NCBI RefSeq assembly: GCF_913776295.1
Contig: NZ_CAJYOJ010000009.1
Location: forward strand, 1-55,336
Direction of reading: 5' to 3'
Length of the DNA: 55,336 nt
DNA from: an uncultured Pedobacter sp.
GTDB taxonomy: Bacteria; Bacteroidota; Bacteroidia; Sphingobacteriales; Sphingobacteriaceae
The notes under the pieces are model-generated. The model was given only the letters and a program-made list of their open reading frames with translations, was not told the origin of the DNA and searched no databases. Below, piece by piece: positions 1 to 8,720 of this stretch. Position 1 is the stretch's first letter. Each line of letters opens with the position of its first letter. The translations under genes and the position numbers were made by a program.

Positions 1-35
1 TTTTTGAATTGTGCTGAACTTTGTATCTTAGCCAT
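1..35 (-). CDS. Partial CDS, N-terminus only, unknown protein
   Basis: An ATG at 35-33 on the minus strand opens a frame without stop to the window edge (reads MAKIQSSAQFK). It is preceded by a purine-rich stretch (GAAAGAAATTT) that could serve as ribosome binding site. It lies 77 nt after the stop of the AAA_13 ATPase on the same strand, so it may be the next gene of that cluster, although a hairpin stands between them. Eleven residues are too few to name a family. Confidence 0.5.
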   Translation of the reverse strand, partial: MAKIQSSAQFK

Positions 36-68
36 AGTAAATTTCTTTCGCAATTAAATTTACTAAAC

Positions 69-106
69 AGCCGCTGCTTTTTAAAGCAACGGCTGTAATT
101 TTTATA
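69..106. terminator. Hairpin between AAA_13 gene and next gene
   Basis: CAGCCGCTGCTT pairs with AAGCAACGGCTG around a short A/T loop (69-96), one mismatch. On the plus strand it is followed by TAATTTTTATA; on the minus strand by TTTAGTAAATTT. It could end the sbcD-sbcC-AAA_13 transcript or attenuate reading into the next gene. Confidence 0.55.
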
Positions 107-112
107 CCCTTT

Positions 113-1564
113 TTAGTCAGCCCCAGCTTTTCCAATTTCAATCTTCTCATCAAGTTCATCTTTTAGTTTTCCAATATTTTTCACTTCATCTTCGTATTGT
201 ATATTCTTCACAAAATCATGAACTTCCTTTAATCTTAGTGCAGTTTTAGAATTGGATTGATCAGTTGCTAATGTGTCTGTGTAGGCATTAGATTCTCTAC
301 GGATGCTATCATAAAAATCAAATATCTTTAACAGTCTAGCAGAGACATCATAAGGGGGGATAAACTTGCCTGTTGTTATAATATCGTTAGCTCTAGAATC
401 AAGTTGTTCTTTTAAAGAATTTAATGATTCAATATATTGTCCAAGTATGCGATCTCTTAGTACCGCTAGTCGATTAAGACTATTGTGAAACTTCGAATAA
501 AATTTATTATTTTCAAAAGATAAAATGTCAGATACAGAGAGTATTTCTTGCTGTATTTTATTCAAAAGTATGTCAATTGCTTTACTTAGTTTTTCTGATT
601 CCTCATCAAAATGGCTTTCTAAGGCTGACCATCTTTCATTGGTAATTCTATTTCCGCAAAAAGAACAATCTTCTAATTTATGTTCATGCAGCAATTTCCC
701 TTCCTTAACCCATCTATTTAAAATAGAATTCTTAACCAATTCCTCAATTTTGCCAGATTTTATTAATGATTTATTTATTAGCTGTTCACATTGTGCACTT
801 AATTCTGCAAATTGAAAATTGGGGTTTGATGTTTCCGAAATATTTGCATTAGGCTTTTCGTTTAAAAGATTTAAAAGATCTTGTTGTTTTTCATCATTAA
901 TTGGCGTAAAGTTTTCCGATAAGGTTAAAGCAATGTCAGCATCAAGTTTTGCCTTATTATAGTTTTGGTCTCCAAATCTTTCAGGCTTATATTTTATACC
1001 AATATCTCTGCTAGTTGCCTTTTGAGTTAATTTGGCATCCAATTGCTTGGATGCTGTATCAAATGCTGATTTTGCTATATTGTAAACTTCGAGCATATTT
1101 TTTCGCTCTAAATAAAAACCAGTTGGCGTCTCGTCATCATTCTGACCTAGTTCGTTATTGAGAATCTCTATTTCCTCTTCTATATTAGCATTCCCACCTA
1201 ATATTGCAAAGGGAACAATACTTTCATCAGCATTAGATATAAATCTTAAATTTTCTTTAACAAAATCTTCATTAAAGACTCTTATTTTTTTATTATGACC
1301 TAACAGATTTAATTGATTTATATCTGGTGAGTCAGAAAAAGAAAGTGTGAATTCAGGATTTTCATATTTGTCTGATATTTTGCCGAGTTCAAGCGCTCTA
1401 ATTATCCTGGACAGTGTTGTTTTGCCTGAATAATTTCTACCATATAAGATATTCACAGTACTACATTCAGTAATTGTACCATGTGTATCTCGCATTGCTG
1501 AATCCCAATTGAAATCTTGAAATACAGCAAGATTTTTAATACTCTTGATTTTTTTAATAGCCAT
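113..1564 (-). CDS. Truncated AAA_13 (RloC/PrrC-like) ATPase
   Basis: 483 aa. The N-terminal half of an ABC-type ATPase of the AAA_13 family: a Walker A loop (GRNYSGKTTLSR, about residues 42-53), then the family-typical FNEDFV segment near residue 98, a coiled-coil arm, a CxxC zinc-hook-like turn (DCSFCG, about residue 300), and a returning coiled-coil arm. Full-length family members such as RloC and PrrC run to about 700-800 aa and carry the ABC signature, Walker B and H-loop after the second arm. This protein stops right there (GKAGAD), so half of the ATPase site is missing. The start lies 25 nt after the sbcC stop on the same strand. The gene is visibly more AT-rich than sbcC, which suggests later acquisition. 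It may be a broken defence gene, or it may need a partner for the second half. Family call from memory of the motif pattern. Confidence 0.75.
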   Translation of the reverse strand: MAIKKIKSIKNLAVFQDFNWDSAMRDTHGTITECSTVNILYGRNYSGKTTLSRIIRALELGKISDKYENPEFTLSFSDSPDINQLNLLGHNKKIRVFNEDFVKENLRFISNADESIVPFAILGGNANIEEEIEILNNELGQNDDETPTGFYLERKNMLEVYNIAKSAFDTASKQLDAKLTQKATSRDIGIKYKPERFGDQNYNKAKLDADIALTLSENFTPINDEKQQDLLNLLNEKPNANISETSNPNFQFAELSAQCEQLINKSLIKSGKIEELVKNSILNRWVKEGKLLHEHKLEDCSFCGNRITNERWSALESHFDEESEKLSKAIDILLNKIQQEILSVSDILSFENNKFYSKFHNSLNRLAVLRDRILGQYIESLNSLKEQLDSRANDIITTGKFIPPYDVSARLLKIFDFYDSIRRESNAYTDTLATDQSNSKTALRLKEVHDFVKNIQYEDEVKNIGKLKDELDEKIEIGKAGAD

Positions 1565-1589
1565 ATTAAATTAATTTTGTCTTTCATAG

Positions 1590-4500
1590 TTAAACTCCAA
1601 TCACTTCCACCTTACTCTTTCCGCTCTGCTGCTTGCTCACTTTAATCTGCACCGGAATCCGTTCGGTCATTTCCTGCACGTGCGAGATCACGCCTACTTT
1701 ACGGCCCTGGTTGTGGAGGCGTTCGAGGGCATCCATAGCGATGTTGAGGGTAGCGGGATCCAGCGAGCCGAAGCCTTCATCAATAAATAAAGATTCTACT
1801 TTCATGCGGCTGGACGAGAGCGAGGCCAATCCTAAGGCCAGGGCCAGCGACACGAGGAAAGATTCTCCACCCGAAAGCGAATAAACCGTACGCACTTCAT
1901 CGCCCATGTCCTGGTCTACCACCTGGAGGCCCAGTGATGCGGGAATGCGTTCGATCCGGTAACGATTGGTTAAAGCCTGCAAATGGATATTGGCATAACC
2001 GAGCAACACATCCAGCGTATATTCCTGGGCAATCTGGCGGAATTTCTTCCCATCGGCCGAACCGATAATCTCGTTGAGCTTGGCCCAGTTTTCGGTGATG
2101 GCTGCCTGTGTTGCGATACTTTGCAGCAGGTTGCCGATCCGGTTTTTGTTGGCTTCATCCTGTTGCAACCGGAAGCTGTTTTCGCCTTTTTTATGCTTCT
2201 TTTCTTCCACTTCCAACCGCATATTTGTTTGCAGGGTCATCAGTTCTTCGAGTGCTGTTTCCGACTTACTGTTTTCCTGATGACGGTCCAGAGCCTGTTT
2301 CCGTTCGGTCAGAATGCTGTTGGCTTTGGTCAGTTCCTCGTCAATGGCCTGCAATACCATCCGTTCATTTTCGATCCAGTCATTTCCTGAAGCCAGTAAG
2401 CGGTAAAGGTCTTCCGGGTTTAGGGATTGACCGTTTTTCTGGTTATAATTGTTCAGCCAGTCCTGCATTTGCCCGGAAATTTTTCGGATGGCCGTTTCCA
2501 ATGTGGCCAGGGCATTCGTGAGTTCCTGCTGCTGGGTCAGGACTTTAATAAGCTCTATGGCGTGCTGGTGTTGCTTGATTTTCACCTGTTCCAAATCCGC
2601 CTGTGCTTGGGCAACTGCCTGTTTGAATTGATGTTCCGTCTCATCAGCAGACTGACCGTCGAAGAGCACATTCCGTTGTTGAACCAGATCCAGATACGAT
2701 TGCTGTTGCGTCAGGTGGATTTCTGTTTTCCTGCCGGCTTCCGTTGCCATATTTTCGGCCTGGCTTTTAAGTTCTTTCAGCGTAGCTTCTAAGGCTGTTT
2801 TTTCCCGGGTATAAACTTCCAGTTTTTCGGCATGTTCTTTCCATTGCCGGGCAAAGTGGGTGATGCTTTCCACAAATGCTTCAGGGTTTTCTTTCCACTT
2901 GTCTATCCAGCCGGATGCTGTAAAATAAGGCGTAAGAAGCTGTTCAATTTCACTTAGGTGGGCGGTGGCGATTTTCTGTTCGCGTTCAGACTGGCTTTGC
3001 TGTTCGTTATAAAGCGACAAGCTGTTTTGAAGGTCTTTGAGTTGTCCGGAAAGCACATCGGTACTTTCTTTGAGCTGATCGATCCCGGTTTTAGCGGTTT
3101 CGAGTTCCAGCTTCTGCTCGGCATAGGCTTTTAATTGGGCAGATAAACTGGCTTGTCTCGTTTTAAGGGCTTCTAATTGTGCTGCGATCCAGTCTGCTTT
3201 TTCGTGATCGGGAATGTTTTGGCTATTTTTAGCAATGTCAAAGTGCGCCCAGGTCTGTCGCAGTTGATTTAAGGTTGATGCTTTAGACTGTATTTCTTCA
3301 TTTAGACGCCGGATGTTTTCCTGTAGGGTTGTACATTCCTGTTCCAGGGCATCATGACGGCTGTGGAGGCTCAGATGATGTTGTGTTTTCTCCTGACAGG
3401 ATTTTTCCAGCTGGGCCAATACTTTTTCCAGCTGCGGATTTTGAATGGCATAAGGATGATGGGTGCTGCCACATACCGGACAAGGTTCATCATCCGCCAG
3501 GGCTTCCCTTAACGTTTCTACATTTTCTGCCGATGCCAGACGGGCTTGTTGAAGGAGCTGATCCGCGGTATCGCTTTCTGCTTTTGCTAAGGGGATTTCC
3601 TGCTTCAGTTGTTGTAAAATTGCTTGTTTTCCCTGATAATCGGCTTCGTCCTTCATTTGTTGCTGCCCCAGGTTTTCCCACTCCGTTTGGGCATAATGCA
3701 AGAGCTGCCATTGTGCCTGTGCCCTGATGCTTTCCTCTACTTTTTGGTCAGTTTCGGTTTTATCGAGGGTTAAAGTGTCAACCGGAATGGAGCGTAACAT
3801 TTCGGACTTTGCTTCATACGTTTTCCGGGTATCGTCCAGCAATTGAAGCTGTTGTTTCCAGCTGTTCTCAAGGGTTTTCTGCTGTACTTCTGTCGTCTGG
3901 ATTTTATTTTTTACCTCGACCAATTTTGCCGAGGAAGCTTCTAGGTTCTCCAGGAGTTTTTGCGCATCTTCAAGTTTGGCGAGGATGAGGTCTGTATGTT
4001 CAGCAACCGATTTGCGGTGAGCCTGTTCGTTTTGCCACTGCGTAATACTTTCAATCTGTGAAACCAGATCGCTAAAGGTTTGCTGTTTTTCTTTTAAAAT
4101 ATCCTGATGCTGCCGGTTTTGTACGTCCGCTTTTTCAGCGTCTGCTTTCAGCCCGTCCAACTGTTCTTTTTTCTCTCCCAGTAAGGTATCCAGTTTGCGG
4201 GCTTGTTCCAATAATGGCAGGGCATCGGCCAGTTTCTGGCTTTGAAGGGAAAGCTGGTGTTCAACCTGTTGAAGCTGTGTTTCCAGGGTTTCTTTTTGCT
4301 GCTCTAAGGAAGTGAGAGTTTCTTTTACCGTTGCCAAAGCAGTTGTTTTAGCGGCATGTTGTTCTTGTGACTGCGCTAAAGCATCTGCCCAGCTTCGGGT
4401 TTGTTGTGCGTGTTCAACCATACGCAGGTGCTGGCTTCTTGGCAAAGCAGCATTTTTGTTTTCAGATGCCAGCTGTAAAGACATAACGGCTTCATCATGG

Positions 4501-5324
4501 CCTTGCCGGTATTTGGCCAGCTGCTCGTGCCAGCTGATTCCTGCATTTAACCTTTCCATTTCTTTGTCCAGGTCTGTGATCTGCTTTTCCAGAAGTGCCT
4601 GATCTGCGGTTAAGGCTTGCAGTTCCTCATCGCTCAGGGTCACGATGCCTTCTTTACGGACATGGAGATCACGCAGTTGTAATTCTTCTCCCTTGTATTT
4701 TTCAAAGATCTTCCGGGAGATTTCGGAATAAATGTGAGTTCCGGTCAATTTTTCAAGCAGGGACGATTTCTCATCCCGGTTGGCTTTCATAAAAGCGGTA
4801 AAATCGCCTTGCGCCAGCAATACCGACCGGGTAAACTGTTCGAAATTCAAGCCGACCAATCTTGCGATTTCACTATAGGTTTCTGCTTTTCTTCCCGGAA
4901 GATCAACATGGTTAGAGATGTTCTTTAAGGTCACGGCATCCGACTGCATGCTTCCGTCGGCGCGGTTCCGAGCCCGCCGTACACTCCAGGTTGCCCGATA
5001 GTTTTGCCCGTCGATTCCCCTGAAATCCACCTCTGCAAATCCGTCTGCTGTACCGTCACGTAAAATACCGCGTACATCGCCCTGGCTCAGGGTGCTGCCC
5101 TGAACGTCTTTAATCTCTATACCTGTTTCCCTCGCTTGCAGATATCGCGGTGTTTTACCATATAAGGCCAGGCATAAGGCATCCAGTATGGTCGATTTTC
5201 CCGCGCCGGTAGCGCCGGTAATGGCAAAAATACCCGCCGAACATAAGGGTTCTGCCGTAAAATCAATTTCGGTAGTGCCTTCCAGAGACGCTAAATTTTT
5301 GATGCGTATGGCTAGTATCTTCAT
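1590..5324 (-). CDS. sbcC: SbcC exonuclease subunit (Rad50-like ATPase)
   Basis: 1244 aa, somewhat longer than E. coli SbcC (about 1050). It is the ATPase and coiled-coil subunit of the SbcCD nuclease, which opens hairpins and trims blocked DNA ends in the cytoplasm. Visible parts: Walker A GATGAGKST at residues 37-45, two very long Gln/Glu/Lys-rich coiled-coil arms, a CPVCG zinc hook at 615-619 (C615, C618), the ABC signature YSLSGGES near residue 1148, and Walker B/D-loop FIDEGFGSLD near 1178. The ATG follows the sbcD stop codon by one base (TAA-C-ATG), so the two are translationally coupled. Intact and in the expected gene order. Confidence 0.96.
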   Translation of the reverse strand: MKILAIRIKNLASLEGTTEIDFTAEPLCSAGIFAITGATGAGKSTILDALCLALYGKTPRYLQARETGIEIKDVQGSTLSQGDVRGILRDGTADGFAEVDFRGIDGQNYRATWSVRRARNRADGSMQSDAVTLKNISNHVDLPGRKAETYSEIARLVGLNFEQFTRSVLLAQGDFTAFMKANRDEKSSLLEKLTGTHIYSEISRKIFEKYKGEELQLRDLHVRKEGIVTLSDEELQALTADQALLEKQITDLDKEMERLNAGISWHEQLAKYRQGHDEAVMSLQLASENKNAALPRSQHLRMVEHAQQTRSWADALAQSQEQHAAKTTALATVKETLTSLEQQKETLETQLQQVEHQLSLQSQKLADALPLLEQARKLDTLLGEKKEQLDGLKADAEKADVQNRQHQDILKEKQQTFSDLVSQIESITQWQNEQAHRKSVAEHTDLILAKLEDAQKLLENLEASSAKLVEVKNKIQTTEVQQKTLENSWKQQLQLLDDTRKTYEAKSEMLRSIPVDTLTLDKTETDQKVEESIRAQAQWQLLHYAQTEWENLGQQQMKDEADYQGKQAILQQLKQEIPLAKAESDTADQLLQQARLASAENVETLREALADDEPCPVCGSTHHPYAIQNPQLEKVLAQLEKSCQEKTQHHLSLHSRHDALEQECTTLQENIRRLNEEIQSKASTLNQLRQTWAHFDIAKNSQNIPDHEKADWIAAQLEALKTRQASLSAQLKAYAEQKLELETAKTGIDQLKESTDVLSGQLKDLQNSLSLYNEQQSQSEREQKIATAHLSEIEQLLTPYFTASGWIDKWKENPEAFVESITHFARQWKEHAEKLEVYTREKTALEATLKELKSQAENMATEAGRKTEIHLTQQQSYLDLVQQRNVLFDGQSADETEHQFKQAVAQAQADLEQVKIKQHQHAIELIKVLTQQQELTNALATLETAIRKISGQMQDWLNNYNQKNGQSLNPEDLYRLLASGNDWIENERMVLQAIDEELTKANSILTERKQALDRHQENSKSETALEELMTLQTNMRLEVEEKKHKKGENSFRLQQDEANKNRIGNLLQSIATQAAITENWAKLNEIIGSADGKKFRQIAQEYTLDVLLGYANIHLQALTNRYRIERIPASLGLQVVDQDMGDEVRTVYSLSGGESFLVSLALALGLASLSSSRMKVESLFIDEGFGSLDPATLNIAMDALERLHNQGRKVGVISHVQEMTERIPVQIKVSKQQSGKSKVEVIGV

Positions 5325-5325
5325 G

Positions 5326-6561
5326 TTATCCGGCGGTTTGGTTTACTTCGTCTGCAACCTGTTGAAATAATTGCATGATTTCCGATGGTACTCCGCTATG
5401 GTATCGGGATTGGTAGACTTTACCGAAAACATCGATCGGCTGTAGTTCATTCAGCTTTTCAGCGGTAATGAGCTCCTGCGCCTCTTTGGTGGAAGCCGGA
5501 TACTGCGCATCGATTTTGGCTAGCCGTACGGGTTTACCACCCAAGGCCGTTTCTATTTTATGCCGTAAAGCGGGCTCGGGTCCATCGAGCAACACACGCA
5601 CCTGCAGATAAGGCAGGTTTTCGGGGTTGGAATCGCCTACTGGTAATTGTTCCAAAAGGGAAATGACTTCATGCAAAGGCTGATGCTGATGTGGAATTCT
5701 TTGCAATGGCACAGATACCGGAATTTCAATAGCTCTCAGATCGCTGATTTCCTGATCGAGATCAAAAACAATGACCTGATGTTTGTAATGAATTTCGGAA
5801 AAAGACATTGGCAAAGGACTGCCGGAATAACGGATGTGTTCTTTTCCGCCAATTTTTTGTGCTTTGTGGATGTGTCCCAAAGCCACATATTTGATATCGG
5901 GATGAAAAGCTGTGGCTGAAATGCATTCCACACCGCCCATGATCAGCCTTTCGGTTTTATCCAGATCAGTAATCTCTGCCTGCTGGGTATGCAGATGTCC
6001 CATAGCAATAATGGGTTGATTTTCCGTGCTATGTTGTTGAGCATAATCAAAAGCATCCCGATATAAAGCTGCCACGCCTTCGGTATACGGATTGGCGCAG
6101 TCGGCAATGGCCGGATAGTCGCCCATACGCAGGAAAGGAATGGCCAGACACAAGGCTTTGATGGTCCCGGCAGCATCGTGTATTTTGATGAGCAATTTTT
6201 CATAATCGATATTTCCCACGGCATCTTTTTCTACCACGCCGATAATATGAACATTAGAAGACTCAAGCAATGGTTTGGGTGCTTCCAAACGTGCTGCTGA
6301 GTCGTGGTTGCCGGCCGTAATGATAATTTGCAGACCGGGCAGTGCAGTTCTTGCTTCATTTAGAAAACGGTAGAACATCCTCACAGAGGCTGCTGATGGA
6401 TTGGAGCTATCGAAGATGTCACCACTGATCAGCAGCACCTCAATTTTTTCAGCGACCAAGGTTTCAACCAGCCAATTCAGAAATTGCTGATGTTCGTAGC
6501 TTCGGTCATATTCGTGAAACAGCTGACCAATATGCCAGTCTGCAGTGTGTAGAAATTTCAT
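5326..6561 (-). CDS. sbcD: SbcD exonuclease subunit (Mre11-like)
   Basis: 411 aa from the ATG at 6561. Metallophosphoesterase nuclease subunit of SbcCD: Mn-dependent 3'-5' exonuclease and hairpin endonuclease. Phosphoesterase motifs are present: HTADWHIG at the N-terminus (DxH), SGDIFD, TAGNHDS (GNHD), MGHLH and LGHIH. The frame is open further upstream to 6642, but the extra 27 residues look non-conserved and the conserved MKFLHTADWH defines the start. The C-terminal part (about 290-411) is the SbcD C-terminal domain that contacts SbcC. First gene of the sbcD-sbcC-AAA_13 cluster. Confidence 0.95.
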   Translation of the reverse strand: MKFLHTADWHIGQLFHEYDRSYEHQQFLNWLVETLVAEKIEVLLISGDIFDSSNPSAASVRMFYRFLNEARTALPGLQIIITAGNHDSAARLEAPKPLLESSNVHIIGVVEKDAVGNIDYEKLLIKIHDAAGTIKALCLAIPFLRMGDYPAIADCANPYTEGVAALYRDAFDYAQQHSTENQPIIAMGHLHTQQAEITDLDKTERLIMGGVECISATAFHPDIKYVALGHIHKAQKIGGKEHIRYSGSPLPMSFSEIHYKHQVIVFDLDQEISDLRAIEIPVSVPLQRIPHQHQPLHEVISLLEQLPVGDSNPENLPYLQVRVLLDGPEPALRHKIETALGGKPVRLAKIDAQYPASTKEAQELITAEKLNELQPIDVFGKVYQSRYHSGVPSEIMQLFQQVADEVNQTAG

Positions 6562-7063
6562 AATAGGGATTTTAATACGCTCAACATTTATCCTATAACT
6601 TATAGCATAAAAGCTTAACCAATATTTGGCTAGGCAAATCAAGCAATGCTTAAATAAAGCTGCTTATCGAATTAAATTAGGGGCTTGTATATTTGGTCTT
6701 TTCATGATGAGGCGTTGTTGATTAATGCAATTTAATCAATTCTAATTCAGAAACAAAATTTTCAAATCATTTAAACCTCCATATCAATTCTTTTAGTTCT
6801 ATTAATATTAGATCGAAATTAAGCTAAACAAACAGCATAGCAATAAGGGAAACCTTTAGGTTAGAAAGTTTATTTTTATAATAGGTGGGGTAATTACAAA
6901 TAAAAAGTATCCTCTATTTGCTATTATTTTTGAATATCGTCGGATAATTGGCTCTTTTGCGATTTAAAACTGATTTAATATCCTTATACATTAATTTTAA
7001 TTGCTTCTATTTTAACCACTTATTTAAATTAGAAAAAGTACGTTCTAAATAGTTTAAAATATA
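6562..7063. other. AT-rich intergenic region
   Basis: About 500 bases without a credible gene between divergent sbcD and the tRNA promoter. Very AT-rich. It must hold the sbcD promoter on the minus strand, but I see no convincing TAnnTTTG box there. No hairpin or repeat stands out. Confidence 0.6.
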
Positions 7064-7095
7064 TTTTTACATATTAAACAGAACTTCTATATTTG
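7064..7095 (+). promoter_or_regulatory. Bacteroidota-type promoter of tRNA-Arg
   Basis: A perfect -7 box TATATTTG (TAnnTTTG) lies at 7088-7095, with a T-rich element near 7064-7069 at the spacing expected for the -33 element. Transcription would start about 10 nt before the tRNA 5' end at 7114. Confidence 0.7.
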
Positions 7096-7113
7096 CAGCT
7101 CATTAAAAAATGG

Positions 7114-7187
7114 GCCTCGGTAGCTCAGTTGGATAGAGCAACGGTTTTCTAAACCGTGGGTCAGGGGTTCGAATCCCTTCCGGGGTA
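7114..7187 (+). tRNA. tRNA-Arg (anticodon UCU)
   Basis: Full cloverleaf in 74 nt: acceptor GCCTCGG/CCGGGGT (first pair G-U), D-arm GCTC...GAGC with AGTTGGATA loop, anticodon stem ACGGT/ACCGT with loop TTTCTAA (anticodon TCT, reads AGA), and T-arm with TTCGAAT. Discriminator A at 7187; no encoded CCA. A strong terminator follows directly, so it is a single-gene transcript. Confidence 0.95.
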
Positions 7188-7195
7188 CTTAAGAT

Positions 7196-7227
7196 GGCTT
7201 TCAGATCAGTTCTGAAAGCCTTTTTTA
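7196..7227 (+). terminator. Rho-independent terminator of tRNA-Arg
   Basis: GGCTTTCAGA (7196-7205) pairs perfectly with TCTGAAAGCC (7211-7220) around a 5-nt loop, followed by TTTTTT. Confidence 0.9.
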
Positions 7228-7717
7228 TTTTAGCGTGTTCTACTTCTATTTAGAATTTTACGCACCAGTTTAGCGTTATTTAATTAATTAGAAATTGAAA
7301 GGTTTGGTTTGATGGCTTAGACAGAGCACACATACCATTACTTCTGAATATCCGGATTGCAATCTATTTCTTTCTTCTGGCGGGATGGTTTTTAGTTTTG
7401 TATAGGCAATGATTTGCTATCCGATATCATCACTGAACTCACTTCTTCCGTCTATACGCCCTAAATCAGTGCCAACAGGGAGGTGTAGGTATGGGATAAT
7501 GGCCTGATCATAATTTGCAATGGTATTGACTTGGTGATTATGGTATTGGTATGGTTATCCAATAGTTAATCTCTAAGATGCAAACCTAATGACCTGGCTG
7601 TTTAACCAAATCAATGAATTTTCAATACAAATAGCGTAGGCATTTTTGAATGTTATTGACCATCCAGATCACCTCTAAACAATTATTAAAACGGTATGTT
7701 AAATCTAATTAAAGTTA
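7228..7717. other. Intergenic region with nothing recognisable
   Basis: About 490 bases between the tRNA terminator and the small membrane protein. I see no long frame with coding character, no strong hairpin and no match to the repeats elsewhere in the window. Confidence 0.5.
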
Positions 7718-8113
7718 ATGCACAATATGATGAAATACCTGATGATGATACTTTATTGTTTGCTAATCTCTACAGTGGCGAGTTTGGCTGGGGTATTTAT
7801 TTTACAGACGATGAAGGTAATGGGTACAGCAGACACTGATTTTAGGAACCTCCCTTATGGCATTGCAGTTGGTTTTAATATCTGCCTGGCTCTTGGCACC
7901 TTGCCCATATTATTTAACCTTAATGATACGGTAAAGTTTAGCCCGCTAATGAGCGGCTTAAGCTTTTTTCTGCTGCCCTTGATACTGGTATTATTCTCCT
8001 TATTGTTGATGTGGGACGAGCCATGGCCGGGAATACTATTTGCGCTTCCTTATTTATCAGTATTAACCATTTTCTTTGTGCGCTTTAGACGCGAACAGCA
8101 TTTAAAGCAATAG
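7718..8113 (+). CDS. Small four-helix membrane protein, unknown
   Basis: 131 aa, not recognised. Hydrophobicity suggests four membrane helices at about residues 6-29, 47-68, 78-98 and 105-122, with a charged C-terminal tail (RFRREQHLKQ). Two further ATGs follow the first within five codons, so the start could be at 7727 or 7730. It stands alone between the tRNA and a bidirectional terminator. Length and helix layout resemble many orphan Bacteroidota inner-membrane proteins; no function can be assigned. Confidence 0.6.
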   Translation: MHNMMKYLMMILYCLLISTVASLAGVFILQTMKVMGTADTDFRNLPYGIAVGFNICLALGTLPILFNLNDTVKFSPLMSGLSFFLLPLILVLFSLLLMWDEPWPGILFALPYLSVLTIFFVRFRREQHLKQ

Positions 8114-8389
8114 ATCACAAATTTTTCCCCCTTCCCTGCTTATGGCTACTCACTATCGCTGAAGCAGGTTTCAGCATTATTGATCAAAATACTGAACCAG
8201 CTAACTGATCAATTTAGCTCCTTGTATAGACTTTTTATTGATTCTATGTCCATCACTTCGCACCAGGAACAATAAGTAAGCGTGATTTTTAAAATCTTAA
8301 AATGAGATCGGGTCTTGTACTTGCTAAACCCTCAACTATTGGCTCCATAAAGCGATTTAGGTGTACAGCGTGTTCCTGCTAACGGGCAG

Positions 8390-8425
8390 AAAAAAGCTTT
8401 CAGTCTAAAACCGGAAGCTTTTTTT
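8390..8425. terminator. Bidirectional terminator
   Basis: AAAAAGCTTTC pairs with GGAAGCTTTTT (one G-U) around an 11-nt loop, with A-run before and T-run after. It can end transcripts from the plus strand (7718 gene) and from the minus strand (8487-8720 gene). Confidence 0.8.
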
Positions 8426-8486
8426 ATCAACGATTGGTAGTAAGCGGCGACGGCTCGATCTATAAACCTATAACACAAACCCCAGA

Positions 8487-8720
8487 TTAAGCATCTTCCC
8501 CGTTCCACACATCATCATCGGCCTGCCTGATTTCGCTGTGGAATGAACTTACGCTTTTTAATTCTTCATGGTGATAGTTCCGTTCAGGGTTTTCGGGTAA
8601 GGTATCGTTTTTATCGCCTGGCACTTGACGCAAGTGTTCAGTTTTTTTTACCTCTGGTAAATCGTTGTGTACAACAGAGGGTTTTAAGATTTTTTTTGTG
8701 GGATTGTTGCTGTTTTCCAT
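8487..8720 (-). CDS. Small hydrophilic protein, unknown
   Basis: 77 aa, highly charged and Asn/Glu/Lys-rich, no membrane segment and no motif I recognise; probably largely disordered. The acidic C-terminus reads DDDVWNGEDA. Support for being real: an ATG start, protein-like composition, and a terminator about 60 nt downstream on the same strand. It could be a lineage-specific small protein; a chance frame cannot be excluded. Confidence 0.5.
   Translation of the reverse strand: MENSNNPTKKILKPSVVHNDLPEVKKTEHLRQVPGDKNDTLPENPERNYHHEELKSVSSFHSEIRQADDDVWNGEDA

Noticed and set aside
3..31. Plus-strand promoter-like TTTG-N17-TATCTTAG at the window start, followed by the 69-96 hairpin, as a tiny ncRNA gene
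   Set aside because: The same bases are the first codons of a minus-strand gene (ATG at 35), and TATCTTAG is only a partial match to TAnnTTTG.
1970..2521. Long frames antisense to sbcC (both phases)
   Set aside because: Shadows of the GC-richer sbcC coding frame; the true frame has complete SbcC motifs.
8114..8389. Structured ncRNA before the 8390 terminator
   Set aside because: The region ends at a good terminator, but I see no clear promoter box or conserved stem set upstream, so it is not supported.
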